64,000 nucleotides of DNA from positions 279,220-343,219 of the forward strand of contig LUCM01001803.1 of the NCBI GenBank assembly GCA_008360955.1. Direction: 5' to 3'. Each line of letters starts with the position of its first letter. Position 1 is the first letter of the stretch. Shown here piece by piece: positions 1 to 12,600 of the stretch. Source of the DNA: Fasciolopsis buskii (Eukaryota > Platyhelminthes > Trematoda > Plagiorchiida > Fasciolidae). The position numbers and the translations under genes were made by a program. The notes beneath the pieces are model-generated. The model saw nothing but the letters and a program-made list of their open reading frames with translations, was not told the origin of the DNA and did not search any database.

Positions 1-2640
1 GATCCACCAAGACTCATCCGGATAGGCCAGATACCATACATAATATTTATTCAATTGTCTATTATATCAGATCAAAGCCGGTTACAACCATTAAAGTCAA
101 AATGCATTGGTTTATCAAAGAATGCACGCGCATCGGGATCCATTATGTTCAAACGCACTTATCTACTGCCCTGAACAGCTACTGACACCATTTTTGTGCG
201 TTCCTTTGTTCTCTACATCACTTGAAACGGTGATTTCTGTTTTAGTTTGAATACATTTTTCCGACTTGCTCGGTTCCATTCCTTCTTGGGAATTAACGTT
301 CGAGTAATGACTGACGCGGTTAAGTCAAGCAACTGGGTACCTGGGCCGTAAAGCCATATGACGAGGACCACGACATGAAATTTCGTGGTACGAGAAAGTA
401 CTCGTCTGAATTCTCCTGTGGACTGTGGTACGCACTCAATTTTTTCATTTTCCGAATTCAATCGATTTCCGAAAAGACTAAGTAAAATGTTCAAGAACTA
501 AAGAACCAGCAATAATCACTTCCACGAAGCCGTGCCATGCAGACAAAGGCGAAGGATGATGTTCTGCTCTAAAATTTCAATTTACGTAATTCCCCCCCCC
601 CTTCTCACTTGTACTCTTTTGTATCTTTTGATTCTGTCCTTACATCTCATGGTGCACACGTATTTTCAAGTACACAACCTCCCTTTCGCCTGCGCAATGT
701 TACAACGAAATTCGGATGTGATCAGAATTCTTGCTATTCGGATGGCCACGGTCATAGTTGTTGCGCGTACAGATTGACGGATTAGAAACAATGCTTTTTT
801 TGAAAACCATGGCTTATTGTTACTATGGTTTGCCAGGTTTGATGTATCCGATTCAAGCAAAACAAACGCAAAAGGGAAGGGGTGAGAACAAGCGTACCAG
901 ATTTCTTATTGGGACAAACTGCACACATTTCTGATATGTTGCTCCCCTTATTGGACGGTTGGTTGTTTGGTCTCCTAACTGTCCCATCGGATCCAGCATC
1001 GCTACCACCACCATCATCGTCACGACAGCCAATATGACGGGCGCCGGTAGGAGACAACCATGTTTGTCGCTTTTGTGGGTCATTAACACAGAACTTCGCT
1101 AAATTAGACATCTACGTATAAGGGGACTTTAAGTTGAGATTCTTTGGAGGTTACCATAGACTCAGCAAAGTGCTATCCAACGAATATCACTACCAACAAA
1201 TCTACTTTCTTGATGATGATAAAAATGACTTGGAATTCTGATCATGCTTCCGAATCACGATATAAGGATTTACAATGGGAGCTTTCTAAATCAGCAATCA
1301 TGATGGCTTCGCTAAAATGTACAGTAGCAAACTGGAACACGCGCAACAGACCACTTTAATATTTCGGGCAAGTAAACGATTTTTATATTTAAATAGCGAG
1401 GCAACGAGAAAAGTACCTATTACATGTGATCAATATCCCAATTACTCACCGATCAATTCTTTTTTAGAAGCGTGTACTGCGCGCTTGATCCCCTTTTCAA
1501 CCTGCAAGACAGTCATCATCGATTTATCCGTGATTGGTCCTGAATATCCGTTCTATTGGCCAGAATAATTTTATCATAAAATTATTCTTGATATTTCGTC
1601 ACGCTTCTCACTGACTTGAAATCGAATTAATCACAGCAGGTTCATTTTTCAAGGAGTGTCGAACAGTCCCAACTTGATTTTCGAATAAACTGACAAACTG
1701 ATTGTGCAACCAAACTCGCAGATTATTTGCCAACGCAATTTTCCGAAGAACATCTCAGCACACAATGCCAAAGTTCATCTCATTTCTGCCGTCTGCAGCT
1801 AAAATGGTGTTGAATATCGGTTTTCATTCAACAATCATTCAGAATTAAGTTTGGCGATAGGTGTCAGTTCTCCGTCCCAGCAGTGGTTACCACAACATAC
1901 CTATTCGAAACTTACAAGGTTTAGTTTCACTGCACACTTCAAGGTCATAGCTTTCGGTCCCCATCACTGCTCTCCACGTGTGGTAGGCCCTAGCGACTGC
2001 GGAGCATGATGTACGAGCTTGGAGCTTGTCATAAAAAGGCATTGACAAACACTGCAATTAAAACTCACAATTTACCTGGAACAAATTAAAATGACCTTTC
2101 TTTTCGATGACATTTCACTGGAATCTTCAGCCCCTTCTGTACCGTACCATTCACTGTCGCAATGCAAGAACCCCACATGACTGGGTCTGTTTGAAATCGA
2201 AGTTGAGTGATGGCTTTCGCTAACCGATCCTGTCTGCGTTTTTCTCCTTCTTGCTGTGAAGTAGCACGTGGACTCTCACTCTGCCTTCTCTACTTAATCC
2301 CGGAGTTGACAAGGTAGAAAGAACATCGTGCTGCACAGTTGTGATTAACCGGTAAACGAAAACACTGACAAGTATTACTACTGTTTGAATCAGTGACAAG
2401 CACAATAACGTAATGTGAGGTGAAGGTTTTGGTGAATGAGTCAGTGAGTATTATTGATAGTGAAGTTGTTTGTCAAGCAAATCATCATTTCTAAATTTTG
2501 CATTTTATGGTTAATTGGCAAACTTTTCTCTGTTTGCGTTGCATGAGAACTTGGTCAGACTACACGAATTCTACTTGTTTTAGATGAATTTGTGCTTAGG
2601 CTCACAGTGTTACGTATCACTAGTACCAATTAGTTTATTC
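1..2640. other. Unassigned A+T-rich DNA, no gene seen
   Basis: I see no recognisable exon, RNA gene or mobile element here. Open frames are short and overlap each other on both strands, as expected by chance. The only simple-sequence feature is a run of about ten C residues at 593-602. The window begins with GATC, which could just be chance. Confidence 0.6.
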
Positions 2641-2648
2641 ACCTAAGA

Positions 2649-3096
2649 ACAGATGAGTCAACTGGACATCCCGCTGATACCGAAGACGTCAACCTGGCAG
2701 AACATCTCCGGACGAGCGACAGTGAAATAATCAAGCGGTAGAGCGAATACCGTCATACTGATGAGTTCGTAGAAGATCTGAATACACAGTAGTAAATCTT
2801 CTTGCAGCAGCACTGTCAGAAAGATAGCACCATTTTGTTGTTCACTCCGGCCAGATGGCGATCAGCAGTGGGACAACATTTACTGTGGCATAGACAGGTC
2901 ACAGATTCGAAGTTGCTGCGCTAGTTGGACTAAATATGATAGTACCACAGATCTTACAGCGCAGTTCACCACCTTTGGGCCGTTGCAGGGTACTCTACAG
3001 TGCATTGGTTTGAGCAACGTATCCCATATCTTGATTTTTCCTGGATTGAGAGTTCAAGGGAACATGTGTTTGCAACACGCATCATGCGCAGCATAA
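2649..3096 (+). other. Two unassigned open stretches, possibly decayed coding DNA
   Basis: From about 2649 one frame reads 30 hydrophilic codons to a stop near 2740, and continues open beyond that stop to about 2785. A second frame is open from about 2781 to a TAA at 3094-3096 (about 105 codons) and is rich in Cys, Ser and Gln. Neither begins with a convincing ATG and I recognise no domain. The abutting frames on one strand could be a frameshifted relic of a transposon or gene. Equally, runs of this length are expected by chance in 64 kb. No function is proposed. Confidence 0.15.
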
Positions 3097-6000
3097 CGGA
3101 CACTTGAAAACTGGCCGTAAATAATTTTCTCATTGTTTGCTACATTCCTTTTGCCGAATCGGAAATTGTGATTTGGTCTTCTTCTTCAATAGTCGATCAA
3201 CTCGATTTACTCTCCATCATTAGAAAATTTGTTAAATAAACGGGATTGTCAATTACAGTCGTGCCTTACCACGACATGTTAGAGTTTTCCCATGTTCCAG
3301 CTCAAGTACCCCATATTTGAGTCGTTCTCATTTTGTCTAACTAATAATTATGTGACATCAATCAGCAGCGTGTTTTTACTTAACCTAATCGATAATCAGC
3401 TTCGAATAACTTCACACTCTATCAGTGCTTGCAGACCCAGTCACACGCACAAACGAGCTCCTACTCATACAAAGAGGGTTTCCTTCAGTCACTTCTGTTC
3501 TAGTTGATTCTTGATTAAACGATAACCCATGGAGGTTAACACGATCGTTTACGGAATTTTTCTGGCAAAACTTACGAAATATGTGCTAGTCGACAAAAAT
3601 CCACGCCCCCAATTGAAACAGATAATAAGTGGAACCCTTATTAAAGTTGAAATGTGCGATATGAATCGAATGGTGTGATGTTTCCCAGCGCAATCAACCC
3701 TGGAAAATTGCACTTTCCAGTGTCTCTCCGCTTCTGACACAACCGGTGTTAAAGATTGTAGCAACCACGTGATATTCCCCAGTACTACACTGCTAATTAT
3801 ACCGCTTTCTGTACCTATCGTTTACCAAACCAAGCTTGGTCTTTGACCAAGAGACATGTAATGCGCCATTCGGCCAATGAAGTCTCAGTGAGTATAAGGC
3901 ACATGGTGTTGTCAAAAACGCACAGAAAGCTCGTGAGTCCGGCACGGTGGAATCCGAGGAGACGATGAATAACTGCCCGCCCATCACAAAGAAATAAAGC
4001 GGACATATTCACTACACCTGGTGCACTGAAAAGCTCGGTGTCTAATGCAGTTAATATTTAAAGGAAGGCCATATAAAATGTGATTATCACTCAAGTGGTT
4101 TTCAAAAATTTTGTCCAGAAATTAGTGAAAAGATCCCAGTAGTAAATGAGGCGAATTTGGCATGATTTTTTGGCAATGTACAGAACTCGGGGAGTTCCCC
4201 AATGTGGATGGCTCTGTTTTTCAGAAAGCCATGGTAACTTAAAAACGTTCAAAGGCTAACTTCTCTCTTCACTGAACAAAAGTGTAATCTAAACCCATAA
4301 AACAGCAAAGGAATGGTTTCATGAACATCATATTTTATGCCTACGATCGAAGTAAGATATTGACAAATTATGCAATAAACCGGTTTCAACCAAAGTTAGC
4401 AGAGTATCTGTGTGAGTAAACCGATGGTGATGATCTCAGGTTGGACGGGGGTGTATTTTGCTGCCAGCTGCTGCCGTGAAGAACGTAAAACCAAAGTAAA
4501 AATTCTTCTGGAATCAAAAAGCTCAAAGGAATGTAGAATCCACTGTCTCTTGGTAAATTCGTGGGGGAAAATCTGCTATGGCCAATTATAGGAGAGTTTC
4601 AGCACCCATGACTTCCCGGCAAAGACAGGAACAACCTGCCGTGCAGTTGCAATTCTCCTAAAATCACGTAGACGATTTTGGCCTTGTACCAACACTGTCT
4701 ATTCGATCTCTGCGGTAGGATAGCTCCACAAAGCTTTATATGCATGTTATATATATATATATAATGTACTGCTTCATAGTTAATGCCATTTGTCATAACG
4801 ATCCCACGACGTTACCTACTGCATACGTTGGCGTCGCTATCCCAGGATTTCGTAGCACGACTAGAGGAGACAGGTCAAAGTGTAGCTTGGCCTTTGAAGT
4901 GTATATTCTGAAAGTATTTACTGGAATACGTATTTACACTGCTGAAAAACAAAAACCTCAACGTAAGGGTCAACGTAGATGTTTTCACTGCAATGCCCCG
5001 GGTGAAAACATTTGGACATGATCTCTCTCATGCTTTTTTACTTCTTTCATGACAGTTGCATCCAAATTCATGGTGAATAGACCAGTAAACTAGTCACCGG
5101 AACATGTTTTCTAATTAAAAAACGCAGTTTTTAGATGACTACTGGCAATCGTTTATTTGACGAAGAAATCACAGTTGTAGGCTTTGACAACTAACTGCGT
5201 AACTTATAAATATTTCATCAATTCCCTTCTTTCTAACTACTGTGAGCGTTGCAAGGAAAAAAACGAATGAAAGGTAACGAATGGAGCAAACATTGTCTCG
5301 GTTAGCGAGCATAATTTACTGTAATATACTTGATTTTTAGCTCTGGCCAATTCATGGGCCTTTCGTTAACTGGTACACTGAAAAAATTATCAGAACAATG
5401 TGCTCTTAGATGACCAGCAAACAGCCAACCTAGGGCAATCACTGATTCATGCTGCGGATGAATCCTAGTATTTACTCCGTTTTTCTACAAAACTCTGATC
5501 TACACAGCTTTCAACTATGGTCTCAAGTCCTGTCACGATGTTAACAGTGAAGCTGAGTCGATCGACTGAGGTGACGCAACAGTCAGATGAAGGGTATGTT
5601 TCGTGGGAATTTACAAATTGATTTGGACGAATTTCATCGTAGAAAGGCAAGTCAGTGCCATAAAGATGGATTCTTCAACGTGGGAATGGATTAAATGGAC
5701 CGTCCTCTTCAAATTCCACCATGGAAAATCAGACTAGGTTTCAGTTTCCCTGATACATCCAGACAACTGGAGGATGCAGATTTCAGGCGGTCAGCACAGA
5801 ATTATTAGAAAAATCACTGGAATTATTGTGAGCTGCATTACAATGCCCTATGACCAGAAGGCGATTTGGGCCAACCTCTTTGGTGCAACCCAACCCCCGC
5901 AGGCGGACAAATCAACCGTGTCAGCGGCAATTGAATTTACAGTGACTAATTCTACTCTCTGTGTGCTTATCTAACCAAGTGGGAATGCGACATCACTCCT

Positions 6001-6373
6001 CAGGTATGAAGGATTTTCGGCAAAGTGCTCAGTGATACACCATGTATAGGTCCCCGGGTTTGACAAGGTTAGTCATTAAATGGTTAGAAGCAAAGCGAAA
6101 CATTCCATGGTTGGTACAGACGCAAAAACAGCTGGTTGTTGGTCAAACCACTCGTCGATAGTCTTTTTCAAAGCGGTCTGCCAAGATGGGGTTTGATAAA
6201 TAATCAAGCTGTGGGCCGTTGTTTACGAGCAACAGTAGTCGAACTTGAGTCGTGTGCAAGAAGTGGATACGTATTTCTTGAAACGAACGTTCAGAGAATA
6301 AAACCTTTTGAGGCATATTTTATCCAAAACACTGATTTTTATGGCATGCTTTGCACGTGAGTGAAGATGAGCA
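3097..6373. other. Unassigned DNA with a short AT microsatellite
   Basis: Apart from the possible reverse-transcriptase scrap near 3.85 kb and a short (AT)n tract at 4748-4762, I see nothing assignable. Open frames of 60-98 codons occur on both strands and overlap, with no recognisable domains. Confidence 0.5.
3835..3916 (-). pseudogene. Possible non-LTR reverse-transcriptase scrap
   Basis: On the minus strand one frame (about 3916 to 3881) reads F-D-N-T-M-C-L-I-L-T-E-T. A second frame (3855-3835) reads V-S-W-S-K-T-K. In many invertebrate non-LTR retrotransposons a catalytic F/Y-A-D-D segment ending in an acidic-Thr motif is followed about 30 residues later by a V-S-W-x-K-T-K motif. Here the order is right, but the two pieces are in different frames and about 24 residues apart, so a deletion plus frameshift would be needed. 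The second D of the catalytic motif would be N. The DNA of the second motif is itself a small palindrome (3835-3851). This is a weak assignment; chance is a serious alternative. Confidence 0.25.
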
Positions 6374-6445
6374 TGCCCTATAGCCACTAGCATCCATAGT
6401 GCGGGGAAAGGTTCGATACCGACAGCCGGGGCCCCGAAACTTGGA
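6374..6445 (+). repeat. tRNA-derived element with intact B box
   Basis: A perfect match to the polymerase III B-box consensus (GGTTCGANNCC) lies at 6410-6420. A loose A-box-like stretch (TAGCCACTAGC) lies about 20 bp upstream at 6381-6391, the spacing found in tRNA genes. A 10-bp palindrome of G and C follows at 6427-6436. The G+C content is higher than in the flanks, and this continues for some 200 bp towards 6660. That suggests a SINE whose head is this tRNA-like part and whose body runs rightward. It is not a convincing functional tRNA gene because no good anticodon arm can be drawn. Confidence 0.45.
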
Positions 6446-6660
6446 GGGGGGGCATAAAATTTTAACGAGTTGGCCACATGCTGCCGACTTGATTGTGATT
6501 GCGTAAGGGTTGCGGCCACTTAATACGCCCGCTGGGCTTCGGTTCACCAATTTTCCCTTCATGTCTTCACATTTCGGATCATAAGGCTTGCAATTCCTTT
6601 TCAAAAGATCATATTGCAGAATCAGACAAGATCTCACCAGCTCACATATGGCAGCAGGCC

Positions 6661-9600
6661 GGTCGGTAGCAAGTTGTCGTCTAATACTGAAATGACGTTC
6701 GGTTCTGAAATTTGAAACGCTGATTCGCCTAATTCAGTTGAACCAACACCTGCCAATAACACAGTTACTTATTGCAGATGGCAGAATAACGCTTAATTAT
6801 AACCGAATTTTGTTAGTATTACGCAGAATCGTGCAATTCTTACAACGTTGTTTATCAGTTGTTATCAAGGGTTAATAAGTCAGATTAGCAGTTGAAAAGA
6901 AATTTATAAAATATTCCAGTGAATCTTTTGGACGCTTTGAGAATTTGTGACCTTGAATCGTAGTAGGCATCTTTATAATAATGATGGTAATGTATTAAGA
7001 ACATTTAAAATCCCGTGAAACGATGAATCCGCGATGTGAGTAACATCTTTTGTGGGAATCTGAATATCGCAAGCAGTACGTGTTTATTATTGCTAGGAAA
7101 TCTTGGTTGATAAAAGTAATTTTCGTTAGTTTTCTCTCTGGTTTGTCTCCAATTCTCCAAAACAGTTTTTCCAGCTACTCGCTAGGGGTACATGGTTTTC
7201 AAGCGCGGTATGTTTTGGTCCTTTCATTTTTTTCGAAAAAAACGACATAGCAGAAGACTGGTTTTTTGAGGTTGGGCCACTTATGATCGACGTGATTACA
7301 TTTGCTTTTCCATATGGTCACAGAATTTTTTGGTGCTTTGACAACTGTAAAATGCACAAGACAAAAAGGACTGATTTTTCAGACTCCCTGTTATATTAGC
7401 TGTGTTCTATTGTGGCAGAATAGGCGGTAGTAGGAAATCCAATCGAAATTGACGGCTGACGATCTTGTCCTGCGAAATTGAAACTCTACACGTTTCTAAA
7501 AGTAAAGCTTCCCAAAAGGGGACGGGGCCTCCATTTTATCAATGCTAATTTAAGAGATATTTCCCATTGCGCTACGATAATCGAGGCCGATTAGAAAACA
7601 TTTTCTGTTTAAAACAAGTGGCTATTAACAGTTATCGTATTTGTTATGAGTATGCCCTTATGGGCTGATCATGGAAAGGAAATTAAGGTAGCCTATAAGT
7701 TTATTCGTGAAGAATGAGCTTTTAATTCAACAACTGGATACTGCTGAAATAGGCATAGGATTAATCATTTCACCTAGAAACTAAGGACAACCGTTTTATT
7801 GAAGAACACACATTACCGTATTTCACACAATACGGTCGATTAGAGACCAAATAGTAGTCTGCTTAAACCCCCTTGATTTTTGTTTCTTTACTCAGCTTTC
7901 CAAATATCGAACCCATCGGCTGGTAGAAAGGGAATTGCATATCAAGCACCCCATTACATGTTCGCAGTTAGAATGGAAATTTTTGCCCAATTTAAGCTTG
8001 TTCAGTGACCTTTAGGCGGAGGAAACTAAGTATTCATAGGTACTGATATGGGGAACGATGAAGTGAGAAAAATTCTACTTTGAAGGTCATCGTACATTTA
8101 AGAGATTAAGATCAATCCATAAGTGCTGGCTGATTGATCTGTGGCACAGAAACTTACTAATCCCGAGTGGAACATAACATGACACATTAGGCGGCAGTAG
8201 TCCTGATCATTATCTGTAGTGGCTATCAGGAACAACTTCCAGGACAAATTACTGTTTTTGAAAGGGGTCACCACATTTCTGATCTGAAGTCATGACAACC
8301 CAAACTCTGGCTATTTTGTAGGTTTAAGAAGGGGGATGAAAAATTCACCAACTAAACAGATGTGAGCCACGGCACACCTTGCACTCGACAGCAGAATTAA
8401 GTGACCGCCAAAATTAAATTAAATCAAATTTAAAACTGTGGATAAAATCAGCACGCACTCACTTTGGTGAATATTCCACGTAGGCCTCGCAACAGTTAAC
8501 GCATGAAGCATTTCCTAATTATTCTCCCATTTGGAATCAGAGCGTAATATTTAATTGGTCTTTGTCGCTGTTGCTGCTGTTGACGTATGGAAGCGAAAAA
8601 TTCGCTGCAAATTTTCCATCTGGTACAGAATAGAATTCATCCACGATTTTTTACTAGGCTCTGTTCGTTACGTTCAATACAAATTTTCAAATCTATTGAA
8701 TTCAAGTTCATATTTTAGCTTAATACGCTTACCGTACAAAAAACTGCTGTTACTGGAATTTTCTGTTGCTGCGTTGTGAAAATGTTTTATCAAGAGGGCT
8801 TTACTGCGTTTATTGAAAGCCTAAAACTGCGAGTCGTAAATGCTTGGGTGCAACCGCCCACACTGAAGCCATAAAAAAGAGGCTGTTGCGACTTCGTTGA
8901 ATTACAATCACGGTAACGATATAAGAACTGAAGGAAACATACGCAAATGTTTTTGGCTTCAAAGTTCACGTCGATTCTGACCAGAATTCCTCGTGGCCTA
9001 AATCTTTGTTATCAGTCATCAATTATTCATTTCAAATCTCAGTTCACGCAAAATTTCACAGTTTTTGCAGAAATACATTTGACTTGTTTATCGAAGCTTA
9101 AATGTGACTGCAGACACAGATGAATCAATGAATTCCATTGAATGATTGTCTCGGCTGGCCCCTGTGATTGTGATCTAGGATTTATTCTCAAGTCGTCCTC
9201 TGCAACCACACGCTGTTTGCACAACATGAAAGGTCTTCAGTTCCCATCTTTAGTTGACTTTACCATGTCTCCGAAGGTATCGTGTCCTCAACTGATCATA
9301 GTTTAGCCCACACCAAAGACAGGCGGTCGTGACTTGTTTTTTTTTTAATTTTTCTTCTTGTTTTCTCTGTTAGACAATAGAAAGTGAACTGGGAATTGCA
9401 CATCATAGAAATTTTTTTCTTTTGAGCTTCGAGAAGGTCTACAATGGTTCACCGTCCATCACAGAAACACACATGAATGTGCACTCCAGAGGCACCTTTT
9501 AGTGGTACTTCGTCAATGGAGAACCTGGGATATGCTCCTTGAGTAGCTCCAGGTTTCTTAAGTGGCCGAGACAATGCAGAACTTTGCTGAACAGTTGAAT

Positions 9601-12600
9601 TAGACTTGAGAGCTCTGAATAAAAATCACAGGCTATCTAGCGTGACCACTTTACAGTCTCTTGTTTGATTGGTGTAGGTAATATGCAGCTGATGACTAGG
9701 TAATTCCCTTCGTTACAACAGACGTCGTGAATCTGACTCATCACACAAGAAGTAGTCCCATGGGGGACTAAAACTATGGTTGCTTTCATTGATATAATTC
9801 ATAATGATGGTAAGAAAACTCAAAACTAGTTTACTTGGGCAGTGGGCCACCTTGGAGAACAGTCTAGAAATTCGTAAGCCATTGTTGTATTCTTACTTAC
9901 CTTTGTCTCCATCTGTTTCATTAAAATGGAATGATTTTACCGAAATAATGAATACATTTCTGGTTGCAATGACCCGAACAACTTTGACTGTGCACTGAGA
10001 ATCGAAATCGGTTCAGAAACACCAATTGGGGGGACAATTTCGTAGCCTCGACGACCTAGAGAATAAGGGGTTTCGCTAAGTTTTGGTTTCTAATTTGAAA
10101 TAGAATTATCATCATCTCTGAAAATCGGTCGACTTCACTTTCGTTTGTTCGAACACGCGTGGTCACGCATCACGTGAACTCGGTCGGTCAGCTGACCCTC
10201 GGTTGAGTTCCCATCTCTCGAGATATTCAACCACACATCCTGCAATTTTTCATTTAACTGTTCGTTTGCCGTTATGCGTGTTTGGCTATTTAAGTAAAAT
10301 GGGGATACTAGCGCGTTACTGGTGCGTGAAGTCAATAAATTGGCAAATACATTTATTGTGGTTCAATTATAAACACATCATGATCAGTGATTAGGCTTCC
10401 CCTTTTCGGTTATACCGCGTGAAAGTTTACCAAATCACACTTACTCTTTACCACCAACGGTCAAGTTCCACTTTCGTAATTTTCAGTCACATCACTTGGG
10501 AATGTAGTATTTACTACTTAGATCCATTGTTCGTTCATACAGGAGAGCTGCCCCGCTAATCGAATCGAAATTCAGCTAAATACTTGTTACCTGATTGCAT
10601 TTTGCTGGATTGTTAAGACTGCGAAAAATGTACACCGGAATACGCAAACTTTACGAAATTCCTGACACGGTATGCGTGCAGGTTTGTGTCTGTGTGCGTC
10701 TGCATACGTGCCTGTGTGGACCATGCGGAAGTACTGACTCCAAATGGGATTCACTGAGAACCTGACGGTCCGGCAATAAAAGTTTTACTTGATATTAATC
10801 AACCGATCACGGCATATATACTCTTTTATTTGGCTAATAGCAAGCAGCCCACCGACATCCAAGTCGTCAACATACCGCCATTGTCATTTGTTACGGAGGT
10901 AATCGATCCAGAGCCGCGTGCAAATCGCCATCAGAAGCTTTTCTCCATATTTCCTCTTCGAACGATCTCCCGCGCACCACTCATCTACCCGTCCTCAAGC
11001 AAAAAGAAATAAACGTTACTTATAAGCAATAATTTTCATTTGACAGAAGTTTTTGTAAAGAGTACGCACATGGATCCAATTCAGAGTGATAATTCTTGCT
11101 AACAGTGAAATTATTTGGACCAACTAACCGTATTTTGTTCCCTGAACATCCTGGTATACGTGTTCTTGCCTTGGCACAGAATATAATCTACCCTGCCGTG
11201 TAAGTCATTTTTCCCGAACTCTTCACAACACTAATTTTCAGACAGCAAACTAATAAATAATAACTGGATGTATTGCAAGGTTGTTTTGTGGCACTACTAA
11301 ACAATATTACCATGATATAGTTAGTACAACAAGACAATAAGATAAGTGGCAAAATTCAAAAGCGGTCAAAATTTGACTGTGCAAGTGAGTTTGAAGGTTT
11401 AAAAAGACCAGCGTGAGGTATACAAACTAAATATCTCTCTGAACAGGTTTGCCACGGTATTATTTGCACATTTTTGTGCTTGACAAATGACTCAAAACAC
11501 TAAGGAAATTGCGTTAAATAGAAAAGCTTGCTACCGGTTTACGTTCATCAAGGACTACCAAGTTTCTACCATTATTTTCTGTGAATGTGATTGGTCAACG
11601 GCTACTCCAGTGGACCGGAGCTGTACCAAGATCCACACGTTTCGAACTTATGTGAGTTCCCGTTCGAACACTTAGTACACAAGCACCGATGCTATTCGCA
11701 CTCAAGTTCATCGTGGTCCGTACATTCGATAGGCTGTGATGCCAACAAGTGATTGCAAATACAAATGGGGAATTCCTTTAAAGGAAAACAGTGGTCGACC
11801 TTATGATTGGGGTTTATTTTGAAGGTTCACCATGAAAGAACATTTGTGAAATGGTCTCAGAAATGATTGCTGCACCGCTACCTAGTCGGGATGCGTGGGT
11901 TCAAACAAGGTAGTCATTCGCTTTGATCGGTCTGATAAACAGTGCCTTTTTATACGTACCAATGACCAATTTCGGGAATAATGTTCTGCGATATAAATAA
12001 AAATAAAGGCAAATTTGTGCTTTGTTTTTTTACAAAGGGGACCCGTAAACGAATAAATCGTTCCACTTTAAATTATTGCGCATGCACTTTCCACCGAAAT
12101 ACAGGCTAACGGAATGAAGAAATTTCAAAGAGGGAAAATGATACCCGGGCAGAAGAAAGTGCGTAAACCAAATCTCACAGTGTGGAAGATGTCGACAGAG
12201 GACAACCAAATTCGCAACTGTTCGTACCCAACCCTCGTTTTTGTTTGTGCAGATAACCTATGAAATAGTCTTCCGTGAGTGTTCAGGACTGCATCTGTTT
12301 GAAATTCTCTTATAATCCAACATCTAGTTAGAGTCATTCGCATATCAACTCTTGATATGTCCGTCTCATGGTGAACACCGGCCCCGGGTCGATTTTTGCT
12401 CTTTCATCCTCACGGTTCGTTTGTGTACACAATAGGTATGGTAGTAAAATACCTAGCGTCACATACCCACACGTTAGAGTTGTTCAGTCCTTTGTAGTAC
12501 ATATGCTCAGGGTACTTTACACAAAGGTTTGTTGCTTAAAGTTGCGGTTCAGTGTGCAGAATACAAGGGGCATGTAACATCTAGATTGGTTGAAAACTCC

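Noticed and set aside
2640..2790. CTGATGAG and ATGAGTC-type strings suggesting a hammerhead ribozyme
   Set aside because: The required CGAAAC part with matching stems is absent at the right distance, so the catalytic core cannot be built. Other CTGATGA strings in the window failed likewise.
11860..11935. GGGTTCAAAC-type B-box-like string, with a similar string near 6050
   Set aside because: Not the consensus, no A box, and similarity between the two sites covers only about 20 bp.
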